Source: Bacteroidales bacterium
GTDB taxonomy: Bacteria > Bacteroidota > Bacteroidia > Bacteroidales > UBA932
DNA: 40,609 bases
Assembly: GCA_016281435.1 (NCBI GenBank)
Contig: JAEEIQ010000111.1
Coordinates: forward strand, 1 to 40,609
Direction of reading: 5' to 3'
The position numbers and the translations under genes are program-made. Shown here piece after piece: positions 19,798 through 27,993 of the stretch (within the stretch, counting starts at the first letter, position 1; every line of letters starts with the position of its first letter). The notes under the pieces are model-generated. The model did no database searches and was not told where the DNA came from. It saw nothing but the letters and a program-made list of their open reading frames with translations.

Positions 19798-20969
19798 AGA
19801 CACTTATCAAGAACGGAAAGCTCGTGACCCCGCAGGGGACGGTCGAAAAGGATCTTCTCCTGAAAGACGGCAAGATCTCGCAGATCGGGGCGGAAGGCGC
19901 TGCAGCCGACGAGACGATCGATGCGGAAGGATCTTATGTATGCCCCGGATTCATAGACATGCACACGCATGGAGCCGGAGGCGCGGATTTCATGGACGGC
20001 ACCGTGGACGCCTATCTGACCGCCTCGAAGATGCAGGCCAGGCACGGAACCACCCTCGTGTTCCCGACGACCCTGACTTCTTCCGACGAAGAACTGTTCG
20101 CCTCGTTCGAAACGTACAACAAGGCGGTGGCGGAGAATAAGGAAGGCGCCCGTTTCGGAGGCATGCACCTCGAAGGGCCCTATTTCAACCCCGCCCAGGC
20201 CGGTGCCCAGGACCCCAGGTACCTGCGCAGCCCCAAGGATCCCGCCGATTACGGAGAGATCCTGCGCCGCGGCAAGGGCATACTCAAGAGGTGGAGTTTC
20301 GCTCCCGAGCTGGAAGGCGCGCCTGAGTTTGCCGCGTTCCTCAAGAAGAACGGCATCCTCGCTTCCATAGGCCACACCGACGCGACCTTCGACCAGTGCG
20401 ACGCTGCCTATAAGAGCGGAGCCACCCACATGACGCACTTCTTCTCCTGCATGAGCACAATCAAGCGCGAAAGGGGAATCCGCATAGCCGGCGTGCTCGA
20501 GTACGGCCTTTATCAGAAAGGCATGAGCATAGAAATAATCGGCGACGGCATCCATGTGCCGAAGAACCTGCTGAAGCTCGTGCTGAGCGTCAAGGGCGTG
20601 GACAACATCGCGCTCGTGACCGATTCCATGCGCGGAGCCGGCATGCCCGACGGTCCCAGCATCCTCGGAAGCCTCCGGGACGGCCAGGCCTGCGAGATCG
20701 GGGAAGGCGTCGCATGGATGCCCGACCACACCTGCTTCGCCGGCAGCGTCTGCACCGGTGACAGGCTGGTACGCACCATGATCAACATAGCGGAATGCAG
20801 CATCAGGGACGCCGTTCAGATGGCCACCCTGAACCCTGCCCGCATGATGGGCATAGCTGACCGCAAGGGCTCGATCGAGCCAGGCAAGGACGCCGACCTC
20901 GTCATCTGGAGCGGCGACGTCAAGGTAGAAAGGACTATTATAAACGGAAAAACAGTATACGTATGTTAA
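19794..20969 (+). CDS. nagA: N-acetylglucosamine-6-phosphate deacetylase, copy 2
   Basis: A 391-residue paralogue of the preceding gene, colinear along its full length and sharing long identical blocks such as GAGGADFMDGTVDAYLTA. The metal and catalytic motifs are again complete: IDMHTHGAGG, HLEGPYFNP, SIGHTDATFDQ, THMTHFFSCMS and TDSMRGAGMPDG. The ATG at 19794 overlaps the stop of copy 1 (ATGA); a longer open frame back to 19542 lies inside copy 1 and is not used. The stop overlaps nagB by 7 bases. Tandem position points to local duplication with later divergence. Likely roles are higher dose or a split substrate range (for example GalNAc-6-phosphate), which sequence alone does not decide. 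Confidence 0.92.
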   Translation: MKTLIKNGKLVTPQGTVEKDLLLKDGKISQIGAEGAAADETIDAEGSYVCPGFIDMHTHGAGGADFMDGTVDAYLTASKMQARHGTTLVFPTTLTSSDEELFASFETYNKAVAENKEGARFGGMHLEGPYFNPAQAGAQDPRYLRSPKDPADYGEILRRGKGILKRWSFAPELEGAPEFAAFLKKNGILASIGHTDATFDQCDAAYKSGATHMTHFFSCMSTIKRERGIRIAGVLEYGLYQKGMSIEIIGDGIHVPKNLLKLVLSVKGVDNIALVTDSMRGAGMPDGPSILGSLRDGQACEIGEGVAWMPDHTCFAGSVCTGDRLVRTMINIAECSIRDAVQMATLNPARMMGIADRKGSIEPGKDADLVIWSGDVKVERTIINGKTVYVC

Positions 20970-21727
20970 CGAAAGAATTCAAGGTCGACAACCTGACAGT
21001 CAAGAAGTACGATTCCCGCAACGCCATGGGGGAAGCCTCCGGAAAGGAAGCTGCCGCACATTTCCGCAAGCTCCTTGCGGAGAAGAAGGAGATTTGGGTC
21101 ATCTTCGCCGCTGCGCCCTCCCAGAATGAGTTCCTGGCGACCCTCGCTGCCGAACCGGGCATCGACTGGGGCCGCGTGCACGCCATCCACATGGATGAAT
21201 ATGTCGGACTCCCGAAGGACCATCCCGCCGGTTTCGGCAATTTCCTCGACAGGACTATCTGGTCGAAGGTTCCCATCGCGTCCATTAATTACATTGGTTC
21301 CGAAAGGGATCCCGAAGAGGCCATCGCCGAGTACAACAAGATTCTTTCGGAGCATCACATCGATGTCTGCCTGATGGGAATAGGAGAGAACGGACACATC
21401 GCCTTCAATGACCCGCATGTGGCTGATTTCAACGATCCCCTCAAGATCAAGAAGGTCGACCTCGACCTGACTTGCCGCACCCAGCAGGTCCACGACGGCT
21501 GCTTCGCCACCCTCGACGAGGTTCCCAAGTATGCCCTGACCCTCACGATCCCGACGCTTTTCGCATGCGACAGGCTTTTCTGCATGGTTCCTGCCACCAC
21601 GAAGGCCAATGCGGTCAAGGCCACCATCTACGGGCCCATTTCCGAAAGTTGCCCCGCTTCCATCATGCGCCGCCACAAGGATGCTACCCTCTACATCGAC
21701 CAGGACAGCGGAAAATATGTAGAATAG
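20963..21727 (+). CDS. nagB: Glucosamine-6-phosphate deaminase family protein
   Basis: A 254-residue cytoplasmic enzyme that turns glucosamine-6-phosphate into fructose-6-phosphate and ammonia, linking NagA to glycolysis. HMDEYVGLPKDHPAGFGNFL carries the enolisation Asp (residue 78; Asp72 in E. coli). MGIGENGHIAFNDP carries the ring-opening His145. Compared with E. coli DGHIAFNE, this protein has Asn143 for Asp141 and Asp150 for Glu148; Asn at the first position is known from Bacillus-type NagB, the second change is less usual. C-terminal TTKANAVKATIYGPISE is typical. It overlaps nagA copy 2 by 7 bases and abuts the GH20 gene with no gap. Confidence 0.88.
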   Translation: MLTKEFKVDNLTVKKYDSRNAMGEASGKEAAAHFRKLLAEKKEIWVIFAAAPSQNEFLATLAAEPGIDWGRVHAIHMDEYVGLPKDHPAGFGNFLDRTIWSKVPIASINYIGSERDPEEAIAEYNKILSEHHIDVCLMGIGENGHIAFNDPHVADFNDPLKIKKVDLDLTCRTQQVHDGCFATLDEVPKYALTLTIPTLFACDRLFCMVPATTKANAVKATIYGPISESCPASIMRRHKDATLYIDQDSGKYVE

Positions 21728-23239
21728 ATGCTTAAGATACTTAAATCCCTGATGGTGACTGTAATGCTCCTGGTGAGTGTTACAGTCACCGCTTTTGATA
21801 TAAGGGGCATGCACATCGACCTCCGCACTGAGGTCATGACGATGGACGCCCTGAAGAAACTGGCGGACAAGGCGGCTGCCGGCGGCATCAACGCGATCGT
21901 GATGGAGTGGGAGGCGACCTTCCCCTTCGTCGAGAATGCGACCATATGCAACGACGAGGCCTACACCCGCGAGGAAGTGCGGGACTTCATCGACTACTGC
22001 GGGAAGCTCGGCATCGACGTCATCCCCCTGCAGAACTGCTTCGGCCACAGTGAGTACATCCTAAGGCACGACCGTTACGGAGCCCTGCGTGAGTCCGTCA
22101 AGGACTTCTCGCAGGTATGTCCCTGCCAGGAAAAGCTCGCGAAAGAGGTCTTCCGCAGCATTTTCCGGGAGATAGTCGAGATGCACCCTTCGCAGTACAT
22201 CCACATCGGAGCCGACGAGACCCGTCTTCTCGGGACCTGCAAGAGGTGCGCTGCCAAGGTCGAAAAGGTCGGGAAGTCCCATCTTTTCTGCGACTACATC
22301 GTGGCGATGTGCGACGTGGTCCGCGAGTTCGGCAAGACCCCCATCATCTGGGCCGACATCCTGACGAAATACCCCGAAGCGGCATCCAAGTTGCCCAAGG
22401 ACCTGATCCTTCTGGACTGGAACTACGGCTGGAACATAAACAAGTTCGGGGACTTCCGCAAGATAGCCTCTTCCGGTTTCCCGATGTGGGGAGCCCCCGC
22501 CCTGCGGTCGGGTCCGGACGACCTGCACCTGACCCAGTGGATGAAGCATTTCAACAACCTTCGCGACTACGTTTCCTTCGTCCGGGACCTCGGCTTCAAG
22601 GGGATCATCGAGACCTCCTGGTCCACTTCCGGCCAGTATGGCTACATCTACAGCGGCCAGTGGCAGGCCTGGGAGATCCAGCCCATGCGCCAAGTCTACC
22701 CGCTCGCTGGCTTCGATATCCTGCAGCAGGCTTTCTGCGAGGCGTCCTCTTCCGACAAGCCCTTCGAGCCGGAGGGCTTCATCCGCCGTTACTGTGCGGA
22801 CAAGTTCGGTTTCGATGCTGCTGCGCAGGAGACCATGCTGGATTATTTCAACCTGCCGCAGAGCGTCATAACCGCGAAGAACAAGAAGGTGCTGAATGAG
22901 GAACTCAAGGCGTCCGAAGCCCTGCAGAAGAGGATGAACGCCCTCAGGCCCAGGTCCGGCAAGACCGAATTCGCGCATTTCAAGCTGATGCTGGACATAA
23001 GGGTGAACTACCTGAAGTTCCGCCAGATCGAGTCCGTTTACGAGTCTGCCGCCTTCAATCCTTCGAAGAAGGCGGGGCTTGCCGCGGAGCTGAAGCCGGT
23101 CCTCAATGAATGCAAGGCCCTGCAGAAGCGTTACTGTTCCCTCAACAAGGGCTACCTCAAGCACCCCGAGCGGTCCTTCGGAAGTTGGAATTACCTCGGA
23201 CACATGGAGAATATTTATGCCGTCTTGACAACGAAATAA
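21728..23239 (+). CDS. Secreted GH20-family beta-N-acetylhexosaminidase
   Basis: A 503-residue enzyme with a signal peptide (MLKILKSLMVTVMLLVSVTVTA) and a GH20-type TIM barrel beginning at RGMHIDLR. The catalytic Asp-Glu pair is Asp163-Glu164 in YIHIGADETRLLG; in GH20 the Asp positions the substrate 2-acetamido group and the Glu is the acid/base. Trp-rich segments (LLDWNYGWNINKF, IIETSWSTSGQYGY) fit the substrate pocket. It would release GlcNAc or GalNAc in the periplasm for import by the operon's transporter. The usual N-terminal GH20b domain is missing, so it belongs to a short, barrel-only branch. The C-terminal 150 residues are helical and unassigned. Family confident; linkage preference unknown. 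Confidence 0.85.
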   Translation: MLKILKSLMVTVMLLVSVTVTAFDIRGMHIDLRTEVMTMDALKKLADKAAAGGINAIVMEWEATFPFVENATICNDEAYTREEVRDFIDYCGKLGIDVIPLQNCFGHSEYILRHDRYGALRESVKDFSQVCPCQEKLAKEVFRSIFREIVEMHPSQYIHIGADETRLLGTCKRCAAKVEKVGKSHLFCDYIVAMCDVVREFGKTPIIWADILTKYPEAASKLPKDLILLDWNYGWNINKFGDFRKIASSGFPMWGAPALRSGPDDLHLTQWMKHFNNLRDYVSFVRDLGFKGIIETSWSTSGQYGYIYSGQWQAWEIQPMRQVYPLAGFDILQQAFCEASSSDKPFEPEGFIRRYCADKFGFDAAAQETMLDYFNLPQSVITAKNKKVLNEELKASEALQKRMNALRPRSGKTEFAHFKLMLDIRVNYLKFRQIESVYESAAFNPSKKAGLAAELKPVLNECKALQKRYCSLNKGYLKHPERSFGSWNYLGHMENIYAVLTTK

Positions 23240-23243
23240 GAGT

Positions 23244-24350
23244 ATGAAGAAGTTGCTGACCATATTGGGAGCGGTGTCCCTGGTCATGATCCTGACTTCC
23301 GGTTCCTGCTCGAAGGAGACGGAAAAGAAGGGCTCTACGTGGGACCAGGTGATAGGAGAAAAGGATGGCGAAGGGAAGGAAACCCAGACAGACCATGAGA
23401 TACCGGACAATGTATATACTCTGGCCGGAGCGACCGGGTTGATGAAAGAGAAGGCCGCAGAATGGCGCAAGGCCGCTTGTTCCTCCTCCACGAGGAACGG
23501 GGCTTACGTGTATTCCGCTATGATTACGAAGTATTCTTCCAATCCGCAGAAACTCGCAGCCCGCCTGCAGGTGCTCGGCTTCAAGGACGTGTATCTCAGC
23601 CCCGGCCAGTCGAGGATACAATCCGCCGACTCATGGCTCAAGAGCTTCAACGCGGCTTGCCACGGCTACGGGATGAAGGTTTATGCCCTGAGGATTGCTG
23701 AGAACTCCCTCCTGGTCAAGCCTTCCAACGTGGACAACGAAGTCTCGCTGATCACCGGCTATAACGCCAAGGTCTCCGCCGCCCAGAAGTTCGACGGGAT
23801 CAACGCCGACCTCGAAGTCCATATAGCCAAGGCCGGGACCGTAAGCGGCTTGCAATATGCCTGGGACAGCTCCAACAACTACGGCAAGGGCAAGGACAAC
23901 GACCAGCTCCTCCGTCTCGGCCTCGAAGTCCTGACCCGTGCCGGCAGCGGCCTTCACGCAGCCGGCCTGCAGCTCAGCGAAGCCATTTCCTATTCCTACC
24001 AGGCCCATTTCGACAGGGGCGAGCTCGAATACGGCTCGACTTCCCAGTTCCTGGCCTGCTGCGACTGGGTCGTGATCATGGCCTACCTGTCCAGCAAGGA
24101 ATCCATCTGGAACAACAGCGAGCCAGTGCTCAACGCGGCAGGAAAGGCAAAATCCGTCTCCATCGCATACAAGACCGCGATGAACAACGTCGACAGCGCC
24201 TCCCTGCAGACCAAGGGATGGAGCTATCTTCTCGAAACTTCCCGCTACCTGTTGCAGAAAGGCGCTGCAAAGAGCGCTTTCCGCGGCATCGACGTCTTTA
24301 CTTATGAAGGCCTCGAGACCATGTGGGAATGGACATCCGACAAGAATTGA
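23244..24350 (+). CDS. Lipoprotein with GH18-like TIM-barrel motifs
   Basis: A 368-residue protein with a lipobox (LTSGSC, so lipidated Cys near residue 22). I see GH18-like motifs but no clear named family. FDGINADLEVH (residues 183-193) matches DGxDxDxE, with Asn187 for the second Asp and the catalytic-position Glu191 kept. WVVIMAYLSS resembles the beta-6 MxYD motif with Leu for Asp, and FRGIDVFTYEGLETMWEW resembles a barrel-closing beta-8 strand. GH18 enzymes cut chitin or the chitobiose core of N-glycans, which would suit an operon for amino-sugar use: this surface protein could make substrate for the GH20 enzyme. The two substitutions could instead mean a binding protein. It starts 4 bases after GH20. 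Confidence 0.6.
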   Translation: MKKLLTILGAVSLVMILTSGSCSKETEKKGSTWDQVIGEKDGEGKETQTDHEIPDNVYTLAGATGLMKEKAAEWRKAACSSSTRNGAYVYSAMITKYSSNPQKLAARLQVLGFKDVYLSPGQSRIQSADSWLKSFNAACHGYGMKVYALRIAENSLLVKPSNVDNEVSLITGYNAKVSAAQKFDGINADLEVHIAKAGTVSGLQYAWDSSNNYGKGKDNDQLLRLGLEVLTRAGSGLHAAGLQLSEAISYSYQAHFDRGELEYGSTSQFLACCDWVVIMAYLSSKESIWNNSEPVLNAAGKAKSVSIAYKTAMNNVDSASLQTKGWSYLLETSRYLLQKGAAKSAFRGIDVFTYEGLETMWEWTSDKN

Positions 24351-24378
24351 TTGTTAATTTATTTCAATAATCGATACG

Positions 24379-26253
24379 ATGAAAAAGATTGCATTTTTCG
24401 CCCTGGCCGCCCTTGTGCTGATCGGCGTATCCTGCCAGGAGAAAGAGAGCGGGAAGGTCGAATCCTTCAAGCTCGACAAAACCACCGTTACTGCTGCCGA
24501 CGGAGAAGCCGGCAAGGTAGAAGTCTTCTTCAAGGCTGAGAACGTCACTCCGACGGCAGAGGTCCAGGGAGATGCCGTACAATGGCTCAGCGTTGAGGTG
24601 CTCGCCCGTTGTATTTCCTTGACTTACACCAAGAACGAGACCGGAAACGACCGCACGGGAACGGTTGTCGTTACCCCGGGCAAGCTGGAGCCTGTGATTC
24701 TTACACTGACTCAGCCGAAGGCTGTTGCCGGCGCTCTCAAGGTCGGAACCAAGACTGAAGACGGCAAAGGCGTTATCTACTGGGTCGATCCTTCCAATGC
24801 CACCGTTGGAAAGGCTGTTTCCCTTGACAGGACCACCGGGCTCAAATGGTCCGATAATGACAGTTCCGTCGAAGGTGCCGGAAGCTATGTCAACGGAGCT
24901 GCCAACACGGCCAACCTCATCGCCCGCGACAGGGATGTGTATCAGGCAGCCGATTTCTGCGGCAAGCTTGGAGAGGGCTGGTATCTGCCCGCCCGCGACG
25001 AACTCGTGCAACTGTTCGATATCTACAACGGCGTAGCCCACGATGCTGCCGGATTCACAGCTCAGGTACCTTCTGCTATCTCTGCGACCGAGAAGGCTGC
25101 CCGTGCCGCTTTCGAGAAAATGATTTCCGATCTTGAGGGAACTGCCATCAACGCAGCCGCAGAAACTGCCAACGGTGATTCCTACTGGACCAGCACTGCC
25201 GAGGAAGATGCCGGAGAGTATGGCGCCTACTATGTCCGTTTCGGAAAGTACGACTGTCCTTCCGGCGGTGTGAAGAAGAATTCTACCACCCGTTTCGTGC
25301 GCTGCATCAAGACCATCGGCAATTATGTCTATCCCGGCGAGCCCGTCAGGCTGGTCCTTTCCACGTCTGAATTCAAGCTTGATGGTCCCGCTGAAACCAA
25401 GGTGGCCACTGTCACTACCCTGAAGAACGGCACCCTTGGAACTGCTACGGTCGCTCCTGCCACCGAGGGAGGTGACGCCTCATGGTGCACCGCCGTCATC
25501 TCGGGCAACGACATCAACATCACCGTGACGGAGAACAATACGGGCGCCGCCCGTTCCGCTGTCGTCACGGTTACCGCGAACGGTACCGGAGGTGCATCCG
25601 CGAGTGCCATTATAAACGTCGCCCAGGCTGCCGCCAATGTCGAGAAGTTCCAGGTGCTGGAGGTTTACAAGGAGAACGACGTCGCGAAGGGAATAGTATT
25701 CTGGGTGTCTGACGACGGACAGAAGGCCAAGGTCATTTCCCTCAAGAGGCTGGCCGGAGCGAAATGGTCCGACGAGGAAACGGTTACCAACTTCGAAGCC
25801 ACTGACAACGAAGATGGAGCAGCGAATACCCAGAAGATCCGGCAGAAAGCCCAGACGGACGGAATTACCGACAAGATCCCCTGGATCGCTTTCCTGGATT
25901 CTCTCGGAGAAGGCTGGTATCTGCCCGCCTACAACGAGCTGCGCGCCCTTGCATTCGCATACTACAACATTACGTCCGCCGGCCAGTTCGACACAAAGAA
26001 AGTACTGTCCGAACAGACGCAGGAGATACAGGATGCCGCGGCTGCTTTCGAGAAGCTGATCAAGGACAATGGAGGCGATGCCATCAATGCCCAGGAGCCG
26101 TCGTTTAACGGCGGAGACTCAGTGTTCTCCAGCACGGAAGCCAGCAGCGGTGCAAGTGCCTACTACTACCGTTTCGGCAAGCTCAGCAATACCAGCGGTA
26201 CCAAGACCAATTCTACCCGCACCTTCCGCGGAGTCAAACTTGTTTCCAAGTAA
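24379..26253 (+). CDS. Lipoprotein with duplicated BACON-like and Fib_succ_major-like modules
   Basis: A 624-residue lipoprotein (lipobox LIGVSC, Cys19), last gene of the amino-sugar operon. The chain is an internal duplication. Residues about 25-115 form a BACON-like beta-sandwich (TGTVVVTPGKLEPVILTLTQ). Residues about 125-315 form a module with GKGVIYWV, GEGWYLPARDEL, YWTSTAE and RFVRCIK. Residues about 330-425 form a second BACON-like domain, and about 430-624 a second module with GIVFWV, GEGWYLPAYNEL, VFSSTEA and RTFRGVK. The GWYLPxxxEL modules are of the Fib_succ_major/DUF1566 type, with a C-type-lectin-like fold, common on Bacteroidota surfaces. It probably binds glycan or protein outside the cell. 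No catalytic motif is seen. Confidence 0.75.
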   Translation: MKKIAFFALAALVLIGVSCQEKESGKVESFKLDKTTVTAADGEAGKVEVFFKAENVTPTAEVQGDAVQWLSVEVLARCISLTYTKNETGNDRTGTVVVTPGKLEPVILTLTQPKAVAGALKVGTKTEDGKGVIYWVDPSNATVGKAVSLDRTTGLKWSDNDSSVEGAGSYVNGAANTANLIARDRDVYQAADFCGKLGEGWYLPARDELVQLFDIYNGVAHDAAGFTAQVPSAISATEKAARAAFEKMISDLEGTAINAAAETANGDSYWTSTAEEDAGEYGAYYVRFGKYDCPSGGVKKNSTTRFVRCIKTIGNYVYPGEPVRLVLSTSEFKLDGPAETKVATVTTLKNGTLGTATVAPATEGGDASWCTAVISGNDINITVTENNTGAARSAVVTVTANGTGGASASAIINVAQAAANVEKFQVLEVYKENDVAKGIVFWVSDDGQKAKVISLKRLAGAKWSDEETVTNFEATDNEDGAANTQKIRQKAQTDGITDKIPWIAFLDSLGEGWYLPAYNELRALAFAYYNITSAGQFDTKKVLSEQTQEIQDAAAAFEKLIKDNGGDAINAQEPSFNGGDSVFSSTEASSGASAYYYRFGKLSNTSGTKTNSTRTFRGVKLVSK

Positions 26254-26273
26254 TGACATGATCCTGCAGCATT

Positions 26274-26307
26274 GCGGCGCTCCTCCCGGGGGCGCCGCTT
26301 TTCTTTT
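26274..26307 (+). terminator. Rho-independent terminator of the amino-sugar operon
   Basis: A 7-bp perfect stem GCGGCGC (26274-26280) / GCGCCGC (26292-26298) with further CTCC/GGGG pairing in the loop is followed directly by TTTTCTTTT. It lies 20 bases after the last stop codon. Confidence 0.88.
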
Positions 26308-26343
26308 GGATGGCGGGGGCGATGTTTTTAACTGCGGAAATGT

Positions 26344-26351
26344 TATCTTTG
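26344..26351 (+). promoter_or_regulatory. -7 box of the CBM9-like/murB/murA operon
   Basis: TATCTTTG is a perfect TAnnTTTG match, 19 bases before the ATG at 26371 and just after the upstream terminator. A T-rich stretch near 26325 could serve as a poor -33 element. Confidence 0.65.
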
Positions 26352-26370
26352 TAGGAAACAGTACCGGATT

Positions 26371-26979
26371 ATGAAACTAACCATAGGAAAAGCACCCTCA
26401 GCGCAGCCCTCGGGCAGGCTCGACTGCCTCAACTGGCCCGATCATTTCCCTTACAAGCCCGATGTCGCTTTCAACGCCTGGCACGACGGAAAGGTCCTGC
26501 ACCTGCGCTACGAGGTTGGGGAGCAGAGCGTAAAGGCCGAGGAGCCGACTCCCGGCAAGGCAGTTTTCAGGGACTCCTGCGTGGAGTTTTTCATCAAGCC
26601 CTCCGCCTCCGATCCCCACTATTACAATTTCGAGTGGAACGCCATCGGCACCCTTTACCTTGCGTACAGGACCGGCCGGAAGGACCCCGAAGAGGCCCCT
26701 GCAGAGGTGCTGGCGTCCGTGAAGGCGGTGTCTTCACTCGGGACCGAACCTTTCGGCGAGCGCAAGGGAGAGGTCCGCTGGGCCATGGACATAGAGATTC
26801 CAGTCGAGGCCTTGTGGAAGAGCGGTTTGAAGAGCTGGGACGGCCTGAAGGCTGAAGCCAACATTTATAAATGCGGCGACGGTCTTTCCGTGCCCCATTA
26901 TGTGACCTGGGCTCCGGTGAAGACGGAGAATCCCGATTATCACCGCCCTGAATTTTTCGTTCCCGTCGAGTTCGAGTAG
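26371..26979 (+). CDS. CBM9-like domain protein without signal peptide
   Basis: A 202-residue protein that looks like a single carbohydrate-binding family 9-type beta-sandwich (PF06452-like): DVAFNAWHDGKVLHLRYEV near the start, the characteristic FRDSCVEFFI, WAMDIEIPVEALW, and a closing PDYHRPEFFVPVEF. Such domains usually bind reducing ends of sugars in secreted enzymes. Here the chain begins MKLTIGKAPSAQ with no export signal, so it may be cytoplasmic. Its stop is immediately followed by the murB ATG, so the two are translationally linked. What it binds is unknown; a role near UDP-amino-sugar metabolism is a guess from position. Confidence 0.7.
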   Translation: MKLTIGKAPSAQPSGRLDCLNWPDHFPYKPDVAFNAWHDGKVLHLRYEVGEQSVKAEEPTPGKAVFRDSCVEFFIKPSASDPHYYNFEWNAIGTLYLAYRTGRKDPEEAPAEVLASVKAVSSLGTEPFGERKGEVRWAMDIEIPVEALWKSGLKSWDGLKAEANIYKCGDGLSVPHYVTWAPVKTENPDYHRPEFFVPVEFE

Positions 26980-27993
26980 ATGATCACCGTACGAGAGGAT
27001 TTCGACCTGTCGAAGAGCAACACCTTCCGCATGAAGGTGCGATGCGCCCGTTTCGTGGAGTACGACAAGGCCTCAGACCTCCTTGAGATGGACTTCGACT
27101 CCTTCCCGCAGCCGGTTTTCCATATAGGAGGCGGCAGCAACCTGCTGTTTACCGGCGATTTTCCGGGGACGGTGCTGCACTCCCGCATCAATTACATCAA
27201 ATATGCCGACCTGGGTCTTCCGGAGGTTCCGGTCATGGTCGGCTCAGGCGTTGTCTTCGACGATTTCGTCGCCCAGGCCTGCGGGCACGGGCTGTGGGGA
27301 GCGGAGAACCTGTCCCTGATCCCCGGGGAAGTCGGTGCCGCTGCCGTCCAGAATATCGGAGCCTACGGGGTCGAGGTGAAGGACATCATCTCCGGAGTAG
27401 TGTGTTTCGACCTGCGCACCCGCAGCAAGGTAAGCTTCAAGGCCTCCGAATGCCGCTACGGCTACCGTGATTCAATGTTCAAGGACCCCGAAAACAAGGG
27501 CCGCTACATAGTCACCAGCGTACTTTTCCGCCTGAGCCGCAATGCCGGCCCGAAGCTGGACTACAAGGGTGTGCGTGAGGCTTTGGAGAACTGCGGCGAG
27601 ATTACTCCGATGGCGGTCCGGGAGGCGGTCATGGCCCTTCGCCGGACCAAGCTTCCTGATCCGGCCGAGACCGGGAGCGCCGGCAGTTTCTTCAAGAACC
27701 CCGTCGTCACGGCCGCCCATTTCGCCGAAATCGCCCGCGGGTTCGACACAGTTCCGCACTACATACTTGACAGCGGCTTTGTCAAGGTCCCGGCAGCGTG
27801 GATGATAGACCAGTGCGGCTTCAAGGGAGCCGAGCACGGCGGAGCCGGGGTCTGGGACAAGCAACCCCTCGTGCTGGTGAACCGCTCCGGAGACGCCGCC
27901 CCGGAGGAAATCATGGAACTTGAGGCGCGTATAATCACAGCCGTACTGGAAAGGTTCGGCGTCGAATTGCAAGCAGAAGTAGAGCATATATGA
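26980..27993 (+). CDS. murB: UDP-N-acetylenolpyruvoylglucosamine reductase
   Basis: Flavoenzyme that reduces UDP-GlcNAc-enolpyruvate to UDP-N-acetylmuramate with NADPH, second committed step of peptidoglycan precursor synthesis. The 337-residue cytoplasmic protein has FAD-binding motifs IGGGSNLLFTGDF and the PGEVGAAAVQNIGAYGVEV block, CRYGYRDSMFK, and the proton-donor Ser236 in GSAGSFFKNP. The layout (GYRDS tyrosine loop present) is the E. coli-like type I. It follows the CBM9-like gene with no gap and overlaps murA by 4 bases (ATGA), so the two mur enzymes should be made together. Confidence 0.95.
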   Translation: MITVREDFDLSKSNTFRMKVRCARFVEYDKASDLLEMDFDSFPQPVFHIGGGSNLLFTGDFPGTVLHSRINYIKYADLGLPEVPVMVGSGVVFDDFVAQACGHGLWGAENLSLIPGEVGAAAVQNIGAYGVEVKDIISGVVCFDLRTRSKVSFKASECRYGYRDSMFKDPENKGRYIVTSVLFRLSRNAGPKLDYKGVREALENCGEITPMAVREAVMALRRTKLPDPAETGSAGSFFKNPVVTAAHFAEIARGFDTVPHYILDSGFVKVPAAWMIDQCGFKGAEHGGAGVWDKQPLVLVNRSGDAAPEEIMELEARIITAVLERFGVELQAEVEHI

